From NCBI RefSeq assembly GCF_025847275.1, contig NZ_JAOZEV010000001.1:124001-188000 (forward strand): a DNA stretch of 64,000 bases, read 5' to 3'. The notes below the pieces were generated by a model. That model was not told the DNA's origin. It did no database searches and saw nothing but the letters and a program-made list of their open reading frames with translations. Positions within the stretch are counted from its first letter, which is position 1. Every line of letters begins with the position of its first letter. The stretch comes from Flavobacterium frigoritolerans. Its GTDB lineage: Bacteria > Bacteroidota > Bacteroidia > Flavobacteriales > Flavobacteriaceae. This document shows positions 16,441-26,340 of this stretch, piece by piece. A program made the translations under genes and the position numbers.

Positions 16441-18467
16441 TAGTTCGCTTCTTTTATTGTTAAATCACTATCGTAATACAAGATGTAAACGCCTCTATTA
16501 GCATAGCCTCCATCTTCTTTTTTATAAAATTGAAATTTATTGTCTATTTGTTCAGTAGCAATTTCATTAGCAGTCTCTTCATAAATTTTACCTTGAGATA
16601 ATCGCATCATAGTATCAAAGGTAACATCAAAACCTCTGGTAGCATAAGTATTTGGATTGATCTTATTTTTGTTTCTATACTCTTTTTCAAAAACAAGTGC
16701 TCCAGGAGATTCGTTTTCACGAGTTACTGACGGGTACATTAATTTCAACTTAGTTAAACTTTCAAAACTAACTTCGTCTGTGTCCAATGTACTGTTTGGC
16801 TCTAGAATTACCAACTGCACCTGATATGCCGACATAGAACTCAATAACACTTTAATTGTAGCATTAATCATAGCTGTATTTCCCGTTTCCATTACAACAT
16901 AATTCATTCTGTTAGGTACAAACTGAATTTTTAAACCTGCTGGATTAAAATCTCCTGCTTCAGTAACTGGTGCAAAAATCACTCCTTTTTGATTTTGCTG
17001 AATATATTGTCTTATAGATTCTTTCTTCTTATCAACAACTGCAATTATATTACCTCCTTTAGAACGCATATAATCAAACATTGCATTCTTTAAAATATCA
17101 TTAGATGGGATTGTCTGATATAAGTTATCAAAAGGATTTCCTTTGTCTTTAGACAGTGGAGAAATCACAGGAACCTTACTTTCTCCTAATAACTTAGCTG
17201 TTGCTTCTGCATTAGTTTGATAAAATGGTCCGATAACTGCATCAGCTTCTTGTAATCTGTTATTTTGAATAATAGCTGCTACATTTGATCCGTTTTTGGT
17301 TTCCTGCGAATCAAAAATCGAAACATCTATTGGTAACCCAAGTACTTTAGCCGAATCTATTGCCATTAATGCTCCTGAATAAAAGTCTAAAGTCATATTC
17401 AAGAATTTATCTTTTTTCAAACGAGTTGCAGCATTAGTTGTATCACTTTGAATTTTAGACAAATTAAAAGGCAATAATAATGCTATTTTCTTACGGTCAT
17501 TACTTCTCTTTTTAGTCAAAGTAACTATTTCTTTTGCTTCCTCTTTAATTTCTGGCCTTGTCTCAGATTTAATTTCTGGTGGAGGCATAATTCCAGCAGG
17601 AACTTTTAAAATCATCCCTTCCTGAACTCCTCCTGACAAAATCGGATTCAATTTTATTAATTCATCTTGCGATAAACCAAATGTTTTAGACAAACTATAT
17701 AATGTTTCCTTTGGTTTTACCTGATAATCTGCATATGATACTTTCTTAGAAGTTTCTATAACTGGAGTTTTTACTTCATTTTTAACAGCAGTAGTTGTAG
17801 TAGCTACAGTTTTTGGAGCAATACCTTTTATAGTTAAACGATACCCTACTGGCAAATTAGGAATAACTTCTGGATTGCGTTTTTCTAATTCCTCAATTGT
17901 GATTCCGTATTGTTTTGTAATCGAATATTTAGTTTCTTTTGCCAAAACATCATGGTAAACATATTGATCTTGTTTAGCAGGAACTAATTTTGTAGCAGGT
18001 ATTGTTTTTGAGTCTTTTGTAGTGCCTTTTGCACTATTATTCCCTGAAGGAATAACAAGAGTTTGTCCTATTTGCAAACCATCTTTTTCAAGAAATGGAT
18101 TGGCTTTTTTTAAAGCTTCATCTGAAATATTATACTTTTTTTCAATTCCAAAAAGCGTTTCTTTAGCTACTACTTCATGTGTAATTGCACTATTTGATTT
18201 TTTAGGAGTAACCGTAGTTGTTGCCGCTTTTTCTGAACTCGTTGCTTTTCCTGAATTATTTGGAATCAACAAAACGCTGTCCAGCTTCAAACCTCTTTGA
18301 GCATCTGGATTAAGCTTGTAAATATCATAAGGAGTCACCTTATATTTTTGAGCAATTTGGTTAATTGTTTCTCCCTTGGCAACGGTGTGTTTACTAATTT
18401 TATCCTGTGAAAAAACAGAATAAGACATCAAAAAAACGGTTGTAATTAGTATTGAAATGTATTTCAT
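16440..18467 (-). CDS. Secreted LysM protein with a periplasmic-binding-protein-like domain
   Basis: About 675 residues. The start is set at 18467, where a signal peptide begins (MKYISILITTVFLMSYSVFS, 20 residues); an upstream in-frame ATG at 18524 would put 19 residues before it. Four LysM peptidoglycan-binding repeats follow (about residues 28-70, 98-140, 165-210 and 250-292). The C-terminal half (about 325-670) is a type-1 periplasmic-binding-protein fold, starting KKIALLLPFNLSKIQSD, similar to the ABC-transporter substrate-binding or LpoA-like groups. It is probably a periplasmic or outer-membrane-linked wall-associated protein. It is cotranscribed with osmC and follows a second LysM gene. 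Confidence 0.8.
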   Translation of the reverse strand: MKYISILITTVFLMSYSVFSQDKISKHTVAKGETINQIAQKYKVTPYDIYKLNPDAQRGLKLDSVLLIPNNSGKATSSEKAATTTVTPKKSNSAITHEVVAKETLFGIEKKYNISDEALKKANPFLEKDGLQIGQTLVIPSGNNSAKGTTKDSKTIPATKLVPAKQDQYVYHDVLAKETKYSITKQYGITIEELEKRNPEVIPNLPVGYRLTIKGIAPKTVATTTTAVKNEVKTPVIETSKKVSYADYQVKPKETLYSLSKTFGLSQDELIKLNPILSGGVQEGMILKVPAGIMPPPEIKSETRPEIKEEAKEIVTLTKKRSNDRKKIALLLPFNLSKIQSDTTNAATRLKKDKFLNMTLDFYSGALMAIDSAKVLGLPIDVSIFDSQETKNGSNVAAIIQNNRLQEADAVIGPFYQTNAEATAKLLGESKVPVISPLSKDKGNPFDNLYQTIPSNDILKNAMFDYMRSKGGNIIAVVDKKKESIRQYIQQNQKGVIFAPVTEAGDFNPAGLKIQFVPNRMNYVVMETGNTAMINATIKVLLSSMSAYQVQLVILEPNSTLDTDEVSFESLTKLKLMYPSVTRENESPGALVFEKEYRNKNKINPNTYATRGFDVTFDTMMRLSQGKIYEETANEIATEQIDNKFQFYKKEDGGYANRGVYILYYDSDLTIKEAN

Positions 18468-18533
18468 AATAAGATAAAAAATTTTAAACAAGGTAGTATT
18501 TCTATATAAAACAAGATTCCACATACCTGTTAA

Positions 18534-20456
18534 TTATTTGCTAATGTATAATTCTAGTTTAGCAATACTCCAATTTTTATAAAGTGGTGTATTTTCTTTT
18601 TGTTTGTATTCATATAAAGCTTCTTCTATATTTTCAAAACTATCAGAATAAACATAATACGACTGACTGTTTACATTATAGAAAAAACTGGCATTAAAAT
18701 CACCTGAGTCAATTAGTTTCATAATAAACTGATCTCTTGGTGTAGCGTCTGTAAAGATACCTAAAACCAAATAATATCCATTAGGAACTGCTTTTAGGTT
18801 ATCAAAAACTTCAATCATACCTTCTTTATTATTATAAAGTGGATCTACTTTTATTTTTTCTTTAATTTCTTCTAATGATAACGCTACAACAGGAGTTTCA
18901 GTATGAGTTTGATTTTGAAGTGCATTATCTTGATATCTTTTTAATTTAACTAAGGCCACTTTATCATCAAATGCGCGGGCTTCGGATCCATAAAAAGAAG
19001 CTTTACTAATATGTCGTTTTACTTCTATTTTTTTCTGAGTATCTAATGAATCAATTTTGGCAATTAATTTTTGATTCTGAGCATCATTTTTCTCCTGATC
19101 AATTTTATAATATTTGATTTTCTCTAAAGAAAGACTTTGCAATAACGTCTCTCCAGTTTTATTTTTAATATTCTCACGAACCTTTCTTTTATACTCTTGA
19201 TTTTCTTCAACAGCAATTCGCTCTACTTTATTCATCAAGCCTGCGTAAGACTTTCTGTTTTCGGCTAATTCTTTTTTAAGCTGAGAAGATAGTTCGTTTG
19301 TTTTGGCAATACTCTCGAAAGATTTTTTTTCTAATCGTTTGGATTCTTTCATGTTCAAGACATCCATCTTTTTTAAATCAGTTAAATCATCGGTCATACT
19401 AACCACCAATGAATCTAATTTTGACATTAAAACTTCCTGAACGTTTTTATTAGCTTCTAAAACGAGTCTCAATTTCTCTATCGAATTGCCTTTTAAACCA
19501 TCCATTCCCCTAAGATCAACATTAAGATCGTTGATTTTAATTACCTTTTGGTTCATCTCTTTCTGGACAACCAATCTATCTTTTAAATCCTCTAATTCGA
19601 TAGTTTTGGCTTTCGTTTTTTCGACTACAACTTGCTTCTCTGCCAATGCAAGCATCAACTCTTCATTATCGTTAGTAGGCGTTATTTCTTTGGTGTTAAT
19701 TACTAGTTTATTTCCTTCAACCAATCCGTTTACAATCTCAGGATTCTGAGCCTCAAGCTGATCTATTGTAATTTCATATTTTTTAGCAATCGAATATTTT
19801 GTCTCTTTTGGAGCTACAACATGAAAAATAGTTTCTTCATTTATAATACGAACCCTACCATCGATTGTTTTTCTTTTATTTGGAATTACAATTGTTTGTC
19901 CTATTTGCAAACCGTTTAATAAAATCTCTTTATTTAAATTTTCTAAATCCTGTACTGAAACATTGTATTGTCTGGCAATACTAAATAAAGATTCTTTTGC
20001 CAAAACCTGATGCATCACTTTAGATGAAACAATAGTATTTGCAGGGACAATTTTAGTATTACTAACGAGATCTTGTGGAATGATAAGCTCCTGTCCCATT
20101 TTTAATCCATCTGTAAGGACTGAACTATTTGCATTTTGAATGGCTTCGACACTTACATTGTATTGTTTTGATAAACCAAACAATGTTTCCTTTGCTGTAA
20201 CTGTGTGTGTGAGTTGTTTGGTTTCTTTCTCCTTAACGGGAGAATTTATAGGAATCCGGATAATCTGACTATCCTTTAATCCGTTTTGCGATTCGGGATT
20301 TAATTTGTAAATCTCCTCTAAGGAAACATTATATTTCTGGGCAATGAAATAAGCAGTTTCTCCTTTTTGAATTTTGTGTTCAATAGTTGATTCTTGTGCA
20401 ATTATTTTGTTAAACGACAAAATAAAGACAAGAAAAATCGTAAGAAGTTCTCTCAT
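18534..20456 (-). CDS. Secreted LysM protein with coiled coil and SPOR-like C-terminus
   Basis: A 640-residue protein with a signal peptide (residues 1-20, ending NKIIAQ) and four LysM repeats (about 26-68, 82-125, 146-188 and 210-250), each starting with KGET or AKET/AKES. The middle (about 265-480) is rich in K, E, L and Q and predicts as coiled coil. The last 80 residues contain GYYLVLGIFTDATPRDQFI (19 residues) and resemble a SPOR-type peptidoglycan-binding fold. It precedes the other LysM gene by 66 nt and follows guaA by 62 nt. The repeats of the two proteins are similar enough to suggest an old duplication. Confidence 0.8.
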   Translation of the reverse strand: MRELLTIFLVFILSFNKIIAQESTIEHKIQKGETAYFIAQKYNVSLEEIYKLNPESQNGLKDSQIIRIPINSPVKEKETKQLTHTVTAKETLFGLSKQYNVSVEAIQNANSSVLTDGLKMGQELIIPQDLVSNTKIVPANTIVSSKVMHQVLAKESLFSIARQYNVSVQDLENLNKEILLNGLQIGQTIVIPNKRKTIDGRVRIINEETIFHVVAPKETKYSIAKKYEITIDQLEAQNPEIVNGLVEGNKLVINTKEITPTNDNEELMLALAEKQVVVEKTKAKTIELEDLKDRLVVQKEMNQKVIKINDLNVDLRGMDGLKGNSIEKLRLVLEANKNVQEVLMSKLDSLVVSMTDDLTDLKKMDVLNMKESKRLEKKSFESIAKTNELSSQLKKELAENRKSYAGLMNKVERIAVEENQEYKRKVRENIKNKTGETLLQSLSLEKIKYYKIDQEKNDAQNQKLIAKIDSLDTQKKIEVKRHISKASFYGSEARAFDDKVALVKLKRYQDNALQNQTHTETPVVALSLEEIKEKIKVDPLYNNKEGMIEVFDNLKAVPNGYYLVLGIFTDATPRDQFIMKLIDSGDFNASFFYNVNSQSYYVYSDSFENIEEALYEYKQKENTPLYKNWSIAKLELYISK

Positions 20457-20518
20457 AAATAGTAGGTTTTAAAAAATTAAGGCATTACAAATGTAATGCC
20501 TTAATTTGAAAAATAATA

Positions 20519-22048
20519 CTATTCCCACTCAATTGTTGCAGGTGGTTTTGAGCTGATATCGTAAACTACACGATTCACGCCTTTTACTTTATTTATAATG
20601 TCATTAGAAACTTTCATCAAGAAATCGTAAGGTAAATGTACCCAATCAGCAGTCATACCATCGGTAGATTCTACAGCTCTAAGCGCTACTACTTTTTCGT
20701 AAGTACGCTCATCACCCATTACACCAACACTATTTACAGGAAGTAAAATTGCTCCTGCTTGCCAAACTTTATCGTATAATCCCCAAGATTTTAATCCGTC
20801 AATAAATACGGCATCAACATCTTGCAAAATTTGTACTTTTTCAGGAGTAATATCTCCAAGAATTCTAATTGATAATCCTGGTCCTGGAAAAGGATGTCTT
20901 CCTAATAACTCTGGATCTATTCCTAAAGAAGCACCTACTCTACGTACTTCATCTTTAAAAAGCATACGAAGCGGTTCTACAATTTTTAATTTCATGTAAT
21001 CTGGCAATCCACCTACATTATGGTGCGATTTAATAGTTGCAGAAGGTCCTTTTACAGAAACTGACTCAATAACATCTGGATAAATTGTTCCTTGTGCCAG
21101 CCATTTTACATCTTCGATAAGGTGCGATTCATCATCAAAAACTTCGATAAATACACGACCAATCGTTTTACGTTTGGTTTCTGGATCGCTAATTCCAGCT
21201 AATTGACTAAGAAAACGATCTCCAGCATCTACTCCTTTTACGTTTAATCCCATTCCTTTGTATTGATCCAATACATTTTGGAATTCGTTTTTACGAAGTA
21301 AACCATTATTTACAAATATGCAGTATAGGTTTTTACCGATTGCTTGGTGCAATAATACGGCCGCTACAGTCGAATCTACTCCTCCTGATAATCCTAAAAC
21401 TACTTTATCATTACCTAACTTTTCTTTCAATTCTCCCACCATTTCTTCAACGAAAGCATTTGGTGTAAAGTTTTGAGGAACTTCAGCAATTTTTACTAAG
21501 AAATTCTCCAGCATCTTTGATCCATCAGTTGAATGGAAAACCTCTGGATGATATTGAATAGCATAAGTCGTTTCACCTTCAATTTTGTAAGCAGCAAATT
21601 CTACATCGTGCGTACTTGCTAGTTTTACTCCATTTGTAGGCAAAGCTTTGATACTATCACTATGACTCATCCAAACTTGACTATTTTCTGAAACACCTTC
21701 AAAGAAAACTTCGTTTTCCTTAATATAAGATAAATTGGCTCTACCATATTCTCTAGTGTTTGAAGCAGCTACTTCTCCGCCGCTAAAATGAGCTAGATAT
21801 TGTGCTCCGTAACAAACTGCCAACATTGGAAGTTTACCACGAATTTGAGATAAATCAGGATGTGGAGCGTCTTCTGCACGAACAGAAAATGGGCTTCCTC
21901 CTAGAATTACTGCTTTATAACTTGATAAATCACTCGGAAAATGATTATAAGGGAAGATTTCGCAGAATATATTTAATTCGCGAACTCTACGCGCAATAAG
22001 CTGAGTATATTGCGATCCGAAATCTAAAATAAGTACGTTGTGTTGCAT
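20519..22048 (-). CDS. guaA: GMP synthase (glutamine-hydrolysing)
   Basis: A 509-residue enzyme that aminates XMP to GMP in the last step of GMP synthesis. The N-terminal glutaminase domain holds the nucleophile in [13 protein letters not shown] (cysteine near residue 79) and the histidine-glutamate pair in QYHPEVFHS. The ATP-pyrophosphatase P-loop is [13 protein letters not shown] (about 219-231). The C-terminal dimerisation domain ends in [17 protein letters not shown], the expected family end. ATG at 22048 is chosen; a TTG at 22054 would add two residues. It appears to head the guaA-lysM-lysM-osmC unit. Confidence 0.97.
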   Translation of the reverse strand: MQHNVLILDFGSQYTQLIARRVRELNIFCEIFPYNHFPSDLSSYKAVILGGSPFSVRAEDAPHPDLSQIRGKLPMLAVCYGAQYLAHFSGGEVAASNTREYGRANLSYIKENEVFFEGVSENSQVWMSHSDSIKALPTNGVKLASTHDVEFAAYKIEGETTYAIQYHPEVFHSTDGSKMLENFLVKIAEVPQNFTPNAFVEEMVGELKEKLGNDKVVLGLSGGVDSTVAAVLLHQAIGKNLYCIFVNNGLLRKNEFQNVLDQYKGMGLNVKGVDAGDRFLSQLAGISDPETKRKTIGRVFIEVFDDESHLIEDVKWLAQGTIYPDVIESVSVKGPSATIKSHHNVGGLPDYMKLKIVEPLRMLFKDEVRRVGASLGIDPELLGRHPFPGPGLSIRILGDITPEKVQILQDVDAVFIDGLKSWGLYDKVWQAGAILLPVNSVGVMGDERTYEKVVALRAVESTDGMTADWVHLPYDFLMKVSNDIINKVKGVNRVVYDISSKPPATIEWE

Positions 22049-22140
22049 GCGCAAAAATACTTTTTATATTCCGAATTGAAAAATTGAATTTTAATTTTTT
22101 TTTAAAGCTTAAAGTCTCTAGCCTTATAACGTACTGATTA

Positions 22141-22170
22141 TCTATCTTTTCTTGAGTAAAAAAAGATAGA
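22141..22170. repeat. Inverted repeat downstream of the 22.2-22.9 kb gene
   Basis: A 10-bp perfect stem (TCTATCTTTT with AAAAGATAGA) with a 10-nt loop between the guaA start and the next gene's stop. It may be a terminator for the minus-strand gene at 22232. Confidence 0.4.
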
Positions 22171-22183
22171 CACCTATGTAATA

Positions 22184-22224
22184 CTGAGTCCTTACAACTT
22201 TGAACCTCTGTTGCTCTGAACCTT
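22184..22224 (-). repeat. 8-nt period array, copy at 22.2 kb
   Basis: On the minus strand this reads as degenerate 8-mers (AAGGTTCA, GAGCAACA, GAGGTTCA, AAGTTGTA, AGGACTCA). It lies within 10 bp of the stop codon of the minus-strand gene at 22232. The same family appears at 33281, 37855, 52416 and 52684. Confidence 0.6.
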
Positions 22225-22231
22225 AAAAAAC

Positions 22232-22945
22232 CTATTCTTCTTTTGTAACAACTACTGATGCTTTAAAACCAGCTGCAAGATTATTCCAATAATCGTGAAC
22301 AATCACATTTTTACGATCATCCAAAATTTGTATTTCGGCTGTATTACCACCAAGAGTACCTATATTCAGTGCTTCGAATTCCATTTTATTAAATCCCTTA
22401 TCCAAAATAATTTTAATATCTCTATAATTACTATCTAAAAAGATTTCAGATTGAATAACCTTATCATTAGAAGATACTTTTACCAAATCACCATCAATAG
22501 CTCCAAAATCCCTAAGTCTAATAATAAAATAATCTGCTTTAGTTTTAAAATCACCAAACGAAATATTCTGTTTAAGCAAAGCCCCTCTCCCTTCTTTTAA
22601 ACCTTGATCTTTTAATGTTTTATCTAAATCTTTTTCCATTCCTGGTATGAATCTGTCTCCAGGATTTGCAAATTCATTCGAAGGAGTCATTGAAAAACTA
22701 TCCTTTTTACCTATTTGATACGAAGAATTTAATTGCGATTGTACAGGAGCGATATTTATACTATTAAAAACATTTGGTGCTTTAATCCCTGGTATATCTG
22801 TTGGCATTGTAGCAGTTGGCGGAATTTTTTTAGGTTTAATACCAAAATTCGTTGGAGGAATTGGTTTAAACTTAGGTGCAAATTCTGCTTGAGCTGATGC
22901 CGAAAGAGTTGTAATTAATAGGATAAAAAATAAAAGCTGTTTCAT
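22232..22945 (-). CDS. Secreted protein of unknown function
   Basis: A 237-residue protein with a signal peptide (residues 1-19, ending SASAQA). A proline-rich segment (about 22-52) precedes a predicted beta-rich C-terminal domain (about 130-235) containing KADYFIIRLRDFGAIDGD and KVIQSEIFLDSNY. The length and pattern suggest a conserved periplasmic or surface protein of flavobacteria, but no family was recognised. It has no obvious operon partner. Confidence 0.6.
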   Translation of the reverse strand: MKQLLFFILLITTLSASAQAEFAPKFKPIPPTNFGIKPKKIPPTATMPTDIPGIKAPNVFNSINIAPVQSQLNSSYQIGKKDSFSMTPSNEFANPGDRFIPGMEKDLDKTLKDQGLKEGRGALLKQNISFGDFKTKADYFIIRLRDFGAIDGDLVKVSSNDKVIQSEIFLDSNYRDIKIILDKGFNKMEFEALNIGTLGGNTAEIQILDDRKNVIVHDYWNNLAAGFKASVVVTKEE

Positions 22946-23236
22946 TCGGATATAATATTATGGAATCAATTTTTAGATTTTTTCAAAATCATAGGGATAT
23001 AGCAAAAATAGCATAATTAAATTGTGCTCTACAACTTTAAGAGATTTATAACAATATATTAGGCTAATTTTTGGAAACAAAAAACCTGCCAAAAAAATTA
23101 AAACGTACCATTTTTAAAGCGATTATATCAAAAAAGCTCTTTTAAACATTCACCTTATTGAATATACAATTTTGATAATTAATAACTTATTCATAACTTC
23201 AATGTTTTAATTTACCTTTATTAAAAACTTTAAAAG

Positions 23237-24154
23237 ATGGATTATATCGACTATTATAAAACATTAGGAATTACGAAATCTGCCACTGAAGCTGAAATCA
23301 AAAAAGCATATCGAAAATTAGCTCGTAAATACCATCCAGATTTAAATCCGAATGACAAAGAAGCTGAAGCAAAATTCAAAGAAATAAACGAAGCTAATGA
23401 AGTTTTAGGCAATCCTGAAAATCGTAAAAAATACGACAAATACGGTAAAGACTGGAAACATGCCGATGAATTTGAAAAAGCTGGATATGATCCTAACCAA
23501 CAACAATATTCAAAACAACGACAAGATAACAGCAACTATTCTAATTATTCGGGAGAAGATTTTTCAGAAAGTGATTTCTCAGATTTCTTCAATTCTATGT
23601 ATGGTTCCAGAAGAAGCAGTAAAAGCCAAGCTAAATACAGAGGACCAGATTTTAATGCAGAATTGCAATTGGATCTCACTTCAGCTTATACAACGCATAA
23701 ACAAAACCTAACCGTAAATGGTAAAAACATTCGAATTACCATTCCAGCCGGTGTTGAAAACGGGCAAATTATAAAAATTCCTGGACATGGAGGACCTGGT
23801 GCTAACGGAGGTCCTAATGGAGATTTGTATATTACATTTGTAGTTGCAAACAATTCTGATTTTAAACGTGAAGGAAACAATCTATACGCCGATGTTGATC
23901 TTGATTTATATACTGCGGTATTGGGAGGCGAAATTTTAGTGAATACTTTTGATAGTAAAGTAAAAATAAAAGTCCCACCAGAAACGCAACCTGGAACCAA
24001 AGTCAAATTAAAAGGAAAAGGATTTCCCGTATATAAAAAAGAGAACCAATTTGGGGATTTATACATCACTTACACCATAAAAATTCCAACAAAACTATCT
24101 GAAAAAGAAAAAGAATTATTCAAAGAATTATCTAAAATAAGAAATCATGAATAG
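23237..24154 (+). CDS. cbpA: DnaJ-like co-chaperone, CbpA type
   Basis: A 305-residue J-domain protein that stimulates Hsp70 (DnaK). The J domain occupies residues 3-70 with the HPD motif in RKYHPDLNPNDKE. A linker rich in G, S, Y and Q (about 80-130) follows, then two C-terminal substrate-binding beta domains (about 135-300; ITIPAGVENGQIIKIPGHG, 19 residues). There is no zinc finger, which separates it from DnaJ proper and fits CbpA. Its last 8 nt overlap the cbpM-like gene, which encodes its expected inhibitor. Confidence 0.93.
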   Translation: MDYIDYYKTLGITKSATEAEIKKAYRKLARKYHPDLNPNDKEAEAKFKEINEANEVLGNPENRKKYDKYGKDWKHADEFEKAGYDPNQQQYSKQRQDNSNYSNYSGEDFSESDFSDFFNSMYGSRRSSKSQAKYRGPDFNAELQLDLTSAYTTHKQNLTVNGKNIRITIPAGVENGQIIKIPGHGGPGANGGPNGDLYITFVVANNSDFKREGNNLYADVDLDLYTAVLGGEILVNTFDSKVKIKVPPETQPGTKVKLKGKGFPVYKKENQFGDLYITYTIKIPTKLSEKEKELFKELSKIRNHE

Positions 24155-24452
24155 CAAAAACTTAATCCAAATAAAACAATTTTGTTTATATCACGAAATT
24201 GAGGATACCTTTATATCTAATCTAAATAATTATGGCTTAATAGAAATTATCGTTCTTGAAGAAGAACAATATTTACAACCAGAACAATTGCCTTCTATTG
24301 AAAAAATGATACGATTGCACTATGATCTCAAAATTAACTTAGAGGGAATTGATGCCATTACCCATTTATTAAACAAAATCGAAGTTCTGCAAAAAAACCT
24401 GACTGCTACGCAAAATAAACTTCGCCTTTTTGAACAACATCAAATCGGATAA
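24147..24452 (+). CDS. cbpM: CbpM-like chaperone modulator (MerR-like helix-turn-helix)
   Basis: A 101-residue helical protein of the CbpM type, which binds the J domain of CbpA and inhibits it. It is shorter on motifs than the J protein and assigned partly from position: it begins inside the last 8 nt of the cbpA gene (ATGAATAG overlap). The first 70 residues fit the winged-helix fold, with YGLIEIIVLEEEQYL, and the tail (about 75-98) is a leucine-rich coiled coil. Confidence 0.75.
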   Translation: MNSKNLIQIKQFCLYHEIEDTFISNLNNYGLIEIIVLEEEQYLQPEQLPSIEKMIRLHYDLKINLEGIDAITHLLNKIEVLQKNLTATQNKLRLFEQHQIG

Positions 24453-24669
24453 TTTTATTGTAGCATCTTAAATAGATATTCAGATTACAGTAAATACTCA
24501 TTAGCTATTTTCATTAAAGTCACTAATGAAAAATTATATAAACCCAAAAAGACATTCAAACCCTTAAAACCTCATAAATACCTACATAACAACTAAATAA
24601 ATCGATAAAAATAAAAAAAAGCAGAACAAAACAGGTATTTATACGTAATAATTATATTTTTAAATAAGT

Positions 24670-24677
24670 TATTTTTG
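24670..24677 (+). promoter_or_regulatory. Candidate -7 element upstream of the Hint-like gene
   Basis: TATTTTTG matches TAnnTTTG exactly. An imperfect inverted repeat (TTTTGGGTTAT at 24673 with ATAGCCCAAAA at 24699) overlaps it and could be an operator or leader hairpin. No clear -33 element was found. Confidence 0.35.
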
Positions 24678-24729
24678 GGTTATGTCTTTTTTTAAAATAT
24701 AGCCCAAAACTTTCTAAAAAAAATACAGC

Positions 24730-25281
24730 ATGAAAACGAATTCTACTCCAGCGAATGATGTTAGTTTAAATAGTAATGCTTTAGAAAACAATCCTCTTAT
24801 CACAATTCCTACCGGATTAAAATCTGCATATTATTTTACAAAAGGAGATGCAGTATCTGCAATTTCTGTAAAATTAAATAATGGTAAAATTAAATTGTCA
24901 TCATCAATCGCCAAAGTATCTTTTAGTGTGGATACAGAATCTCAAAGCCAATCTAAGAAAATGGTTCATCTTCTTGTTCCCAGTAATGATATTCCTTATT
25001 TTATTTGCGATACAAACCTTCCTTTTTTACTTCCAAATGGAAAATACACAAGAGCTGATAAGCTAATTCCAGGACAAAAAATTGTTGATAAAAATGGAAA
25101 ACCTTTACTAATAGAAGACCTTTCGATAAAGAATTATAATGGTGGCCTACATCATATTTCAACAAATGTAAGATGGAACAACACCCCTAATGGTCATTTA
25201 TTACTTGCAAATGGTATTGTAGTAGGTGATTTTACATTACAAGTATATTTTGATCAAATACCTCTTGAAATGATCCAATAA
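24730..25281 (+). CDS. Degenerate Hint (Hedgehog/intein)-like protein
   Basis: A 183-residue protein without a signal peptide. Residues about 85-180 resemble the second half of Hint domains: NLPFLLPNGKYTRADKLIPG (20 residues) corresponds to the part that normally follows the TxxH motif, and NTPNGHLLLANGIVVGDF resembles the C-terminal splicing block. The catalytic Cys expected at the N-terminus of the fold is absent, and the histidine of TxxH is replaced (DTNLPF). It therefore should not self-cleave. It lies 59 nt before the dioxygenase gene, and the two look like one transcription unit. Function unknown. Confidence 0.6.
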   Translation: MKTNSTPANDVSLNSNALENNPLITIPTGLKSAYYFTKGDAVSAISVKLNNGKIKLSSSIAKVSFSVDTESQSQSKKMVHLLVPSNDIPYFICDTNLPFLLPNGKYTRADKLIPGQKIVDKNGKPLLIEDLSIKNYNGGLHHISTNVRWNNTPNGHLLLANGIVVGDFTLQVYFDQIPLEMIQ

Positions 25282-25340
25282 AAATTTCCTACAAACCAAC
25301 TCCCTTTTTATTTTTCAAAACCACATCTACATTTAAAACT

Positions 25341-26261
25341 ATGCCTTGGAATATTCTTGAAAATCTATGGAACCGCACCTTAAACCCTAACAAGATTGCT
25401 AATACTAATGAAAATTTAACTTGGGACAAAGAAATTGAAATACTATACCGATTAGGGATTAGTATGGAAGATGCATTACAATATTTATATTTTGAAAAAC
25501 CGGATTTTGAAGCTTTTAAAATTTGGGTTAATAAAAACAAAAAGGATATTCCTCTAGGAACCGAAGAGCTTACAGAAAATGTACTATCTAGTGATGATCT
25601 CGAATTTTGGAATACTAATGGATATGTTATTGTAAAAAATGCTATTCCAAAAGAAGATTGTAAGGATACACAACGTGCTATTTGGGATTTCTTAGAAATG
25701 GATCTAGATAAAAAAGAATCTTGGTATAAAAACCATCAGGAACAAAAAGGACTAATGGTTAATTTTTCGGATCATGAAACATTAAACAGAAATAGATTTT
25801 CTCCAAGAATAAAAAAAGCTTACGAACAATTATACAATACTACTGAAATATACAAAACGATTGATAAAGTAAGCTTTAATCCCCCTGAAAATCATGAATT
25901 TACTTTTTTGGGAGGTGCTCTCCATTGGGATGTTAGCTTAAGCCAACCTATTAGTTTTGGATTGCAAGGACTACTCTATCTAACTGATTGTGGTGCTCAA
26001 GATGGTGCATTTCATTGCGTTCCTGGATTTCATAAAAAAATAGATTCTTGGCTGAATAGCCTTAAATCAGATATAAACCCAAGAGAAGAAATAATCAAAA
26101 TAACGCAACCTGTACCAATAGTTGCAAATGCTGGCGATTTTATAATATGGCAAAACACTTTGCCTCATTGTGCTTCGGCAAACCAAGGAACAACTCCTAG
26201 AATGGTTCAATATCTTACTTATTTCCCTAATGATTATACTAGCAGCGAGAAATGGATCTGA
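25341..26261 (+). CDS. Phytanoyl-CoA dioxygenase (PhyH)-family protein
   Basis: A 306-residue Fe(II)/2-oxoglutarate-dependent oxygenase candidate. The iron-binding triad is visible as H-x-D in GALHWDVSLS (about residue 195) and the distal His in NTLPHCASANQG (about 275). The 2-oxoglutarate-binding Arg is probably in TPRMVQYL just after it. An N-terminal helical extension of about 85 residues precedes the PhyH core, which starts near DLEFWNTNGYVIVKNAIP. The substrate is unknown; the linked Hint-like gene gives the only context. Confidence 0.8.
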   Translation: MPWNILENLWNRTLNPNKIANTNENLTWDKEIEILYRLGISMEDALQYLYFEKPDFEAFKIWVNKNKKDIPLGTEELTENVLSSDDLEFWNTNGYVIVKNAIPKEDCKDTQRAIWDFLEMDLDKKESWYKNHQEQKGLMVNFSDHETLNRNRFSPRIKKAYEQLYNTTEIYKTIDKVSFNPPENHEFTFLGGALHWDVSLSQPISFGLQGLLYLTDCGAQDGAFHCVPGFHKKIDSWLNSLKSDINPREEIIKITQPVPIVANAGDFIIWQNTLPHCASANQGTTPRMVQYLTYFPNDYTSSEKWI

Positions 26262-26340
26262 TTTATAACAAACTATAAATTAATTTCTTATTTATGTTTA
26301 AAAACAATCATTAATTAGTCTGTGAGGTTTATTTTGTATG

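Noticed and set aside
23686-24069. Open frame of 127 codons on the minus strand inside the cbpA gene
   Set aside because: Antisense to conserved J-protein sequence; proline-rich composition is typical of a shadow frame.
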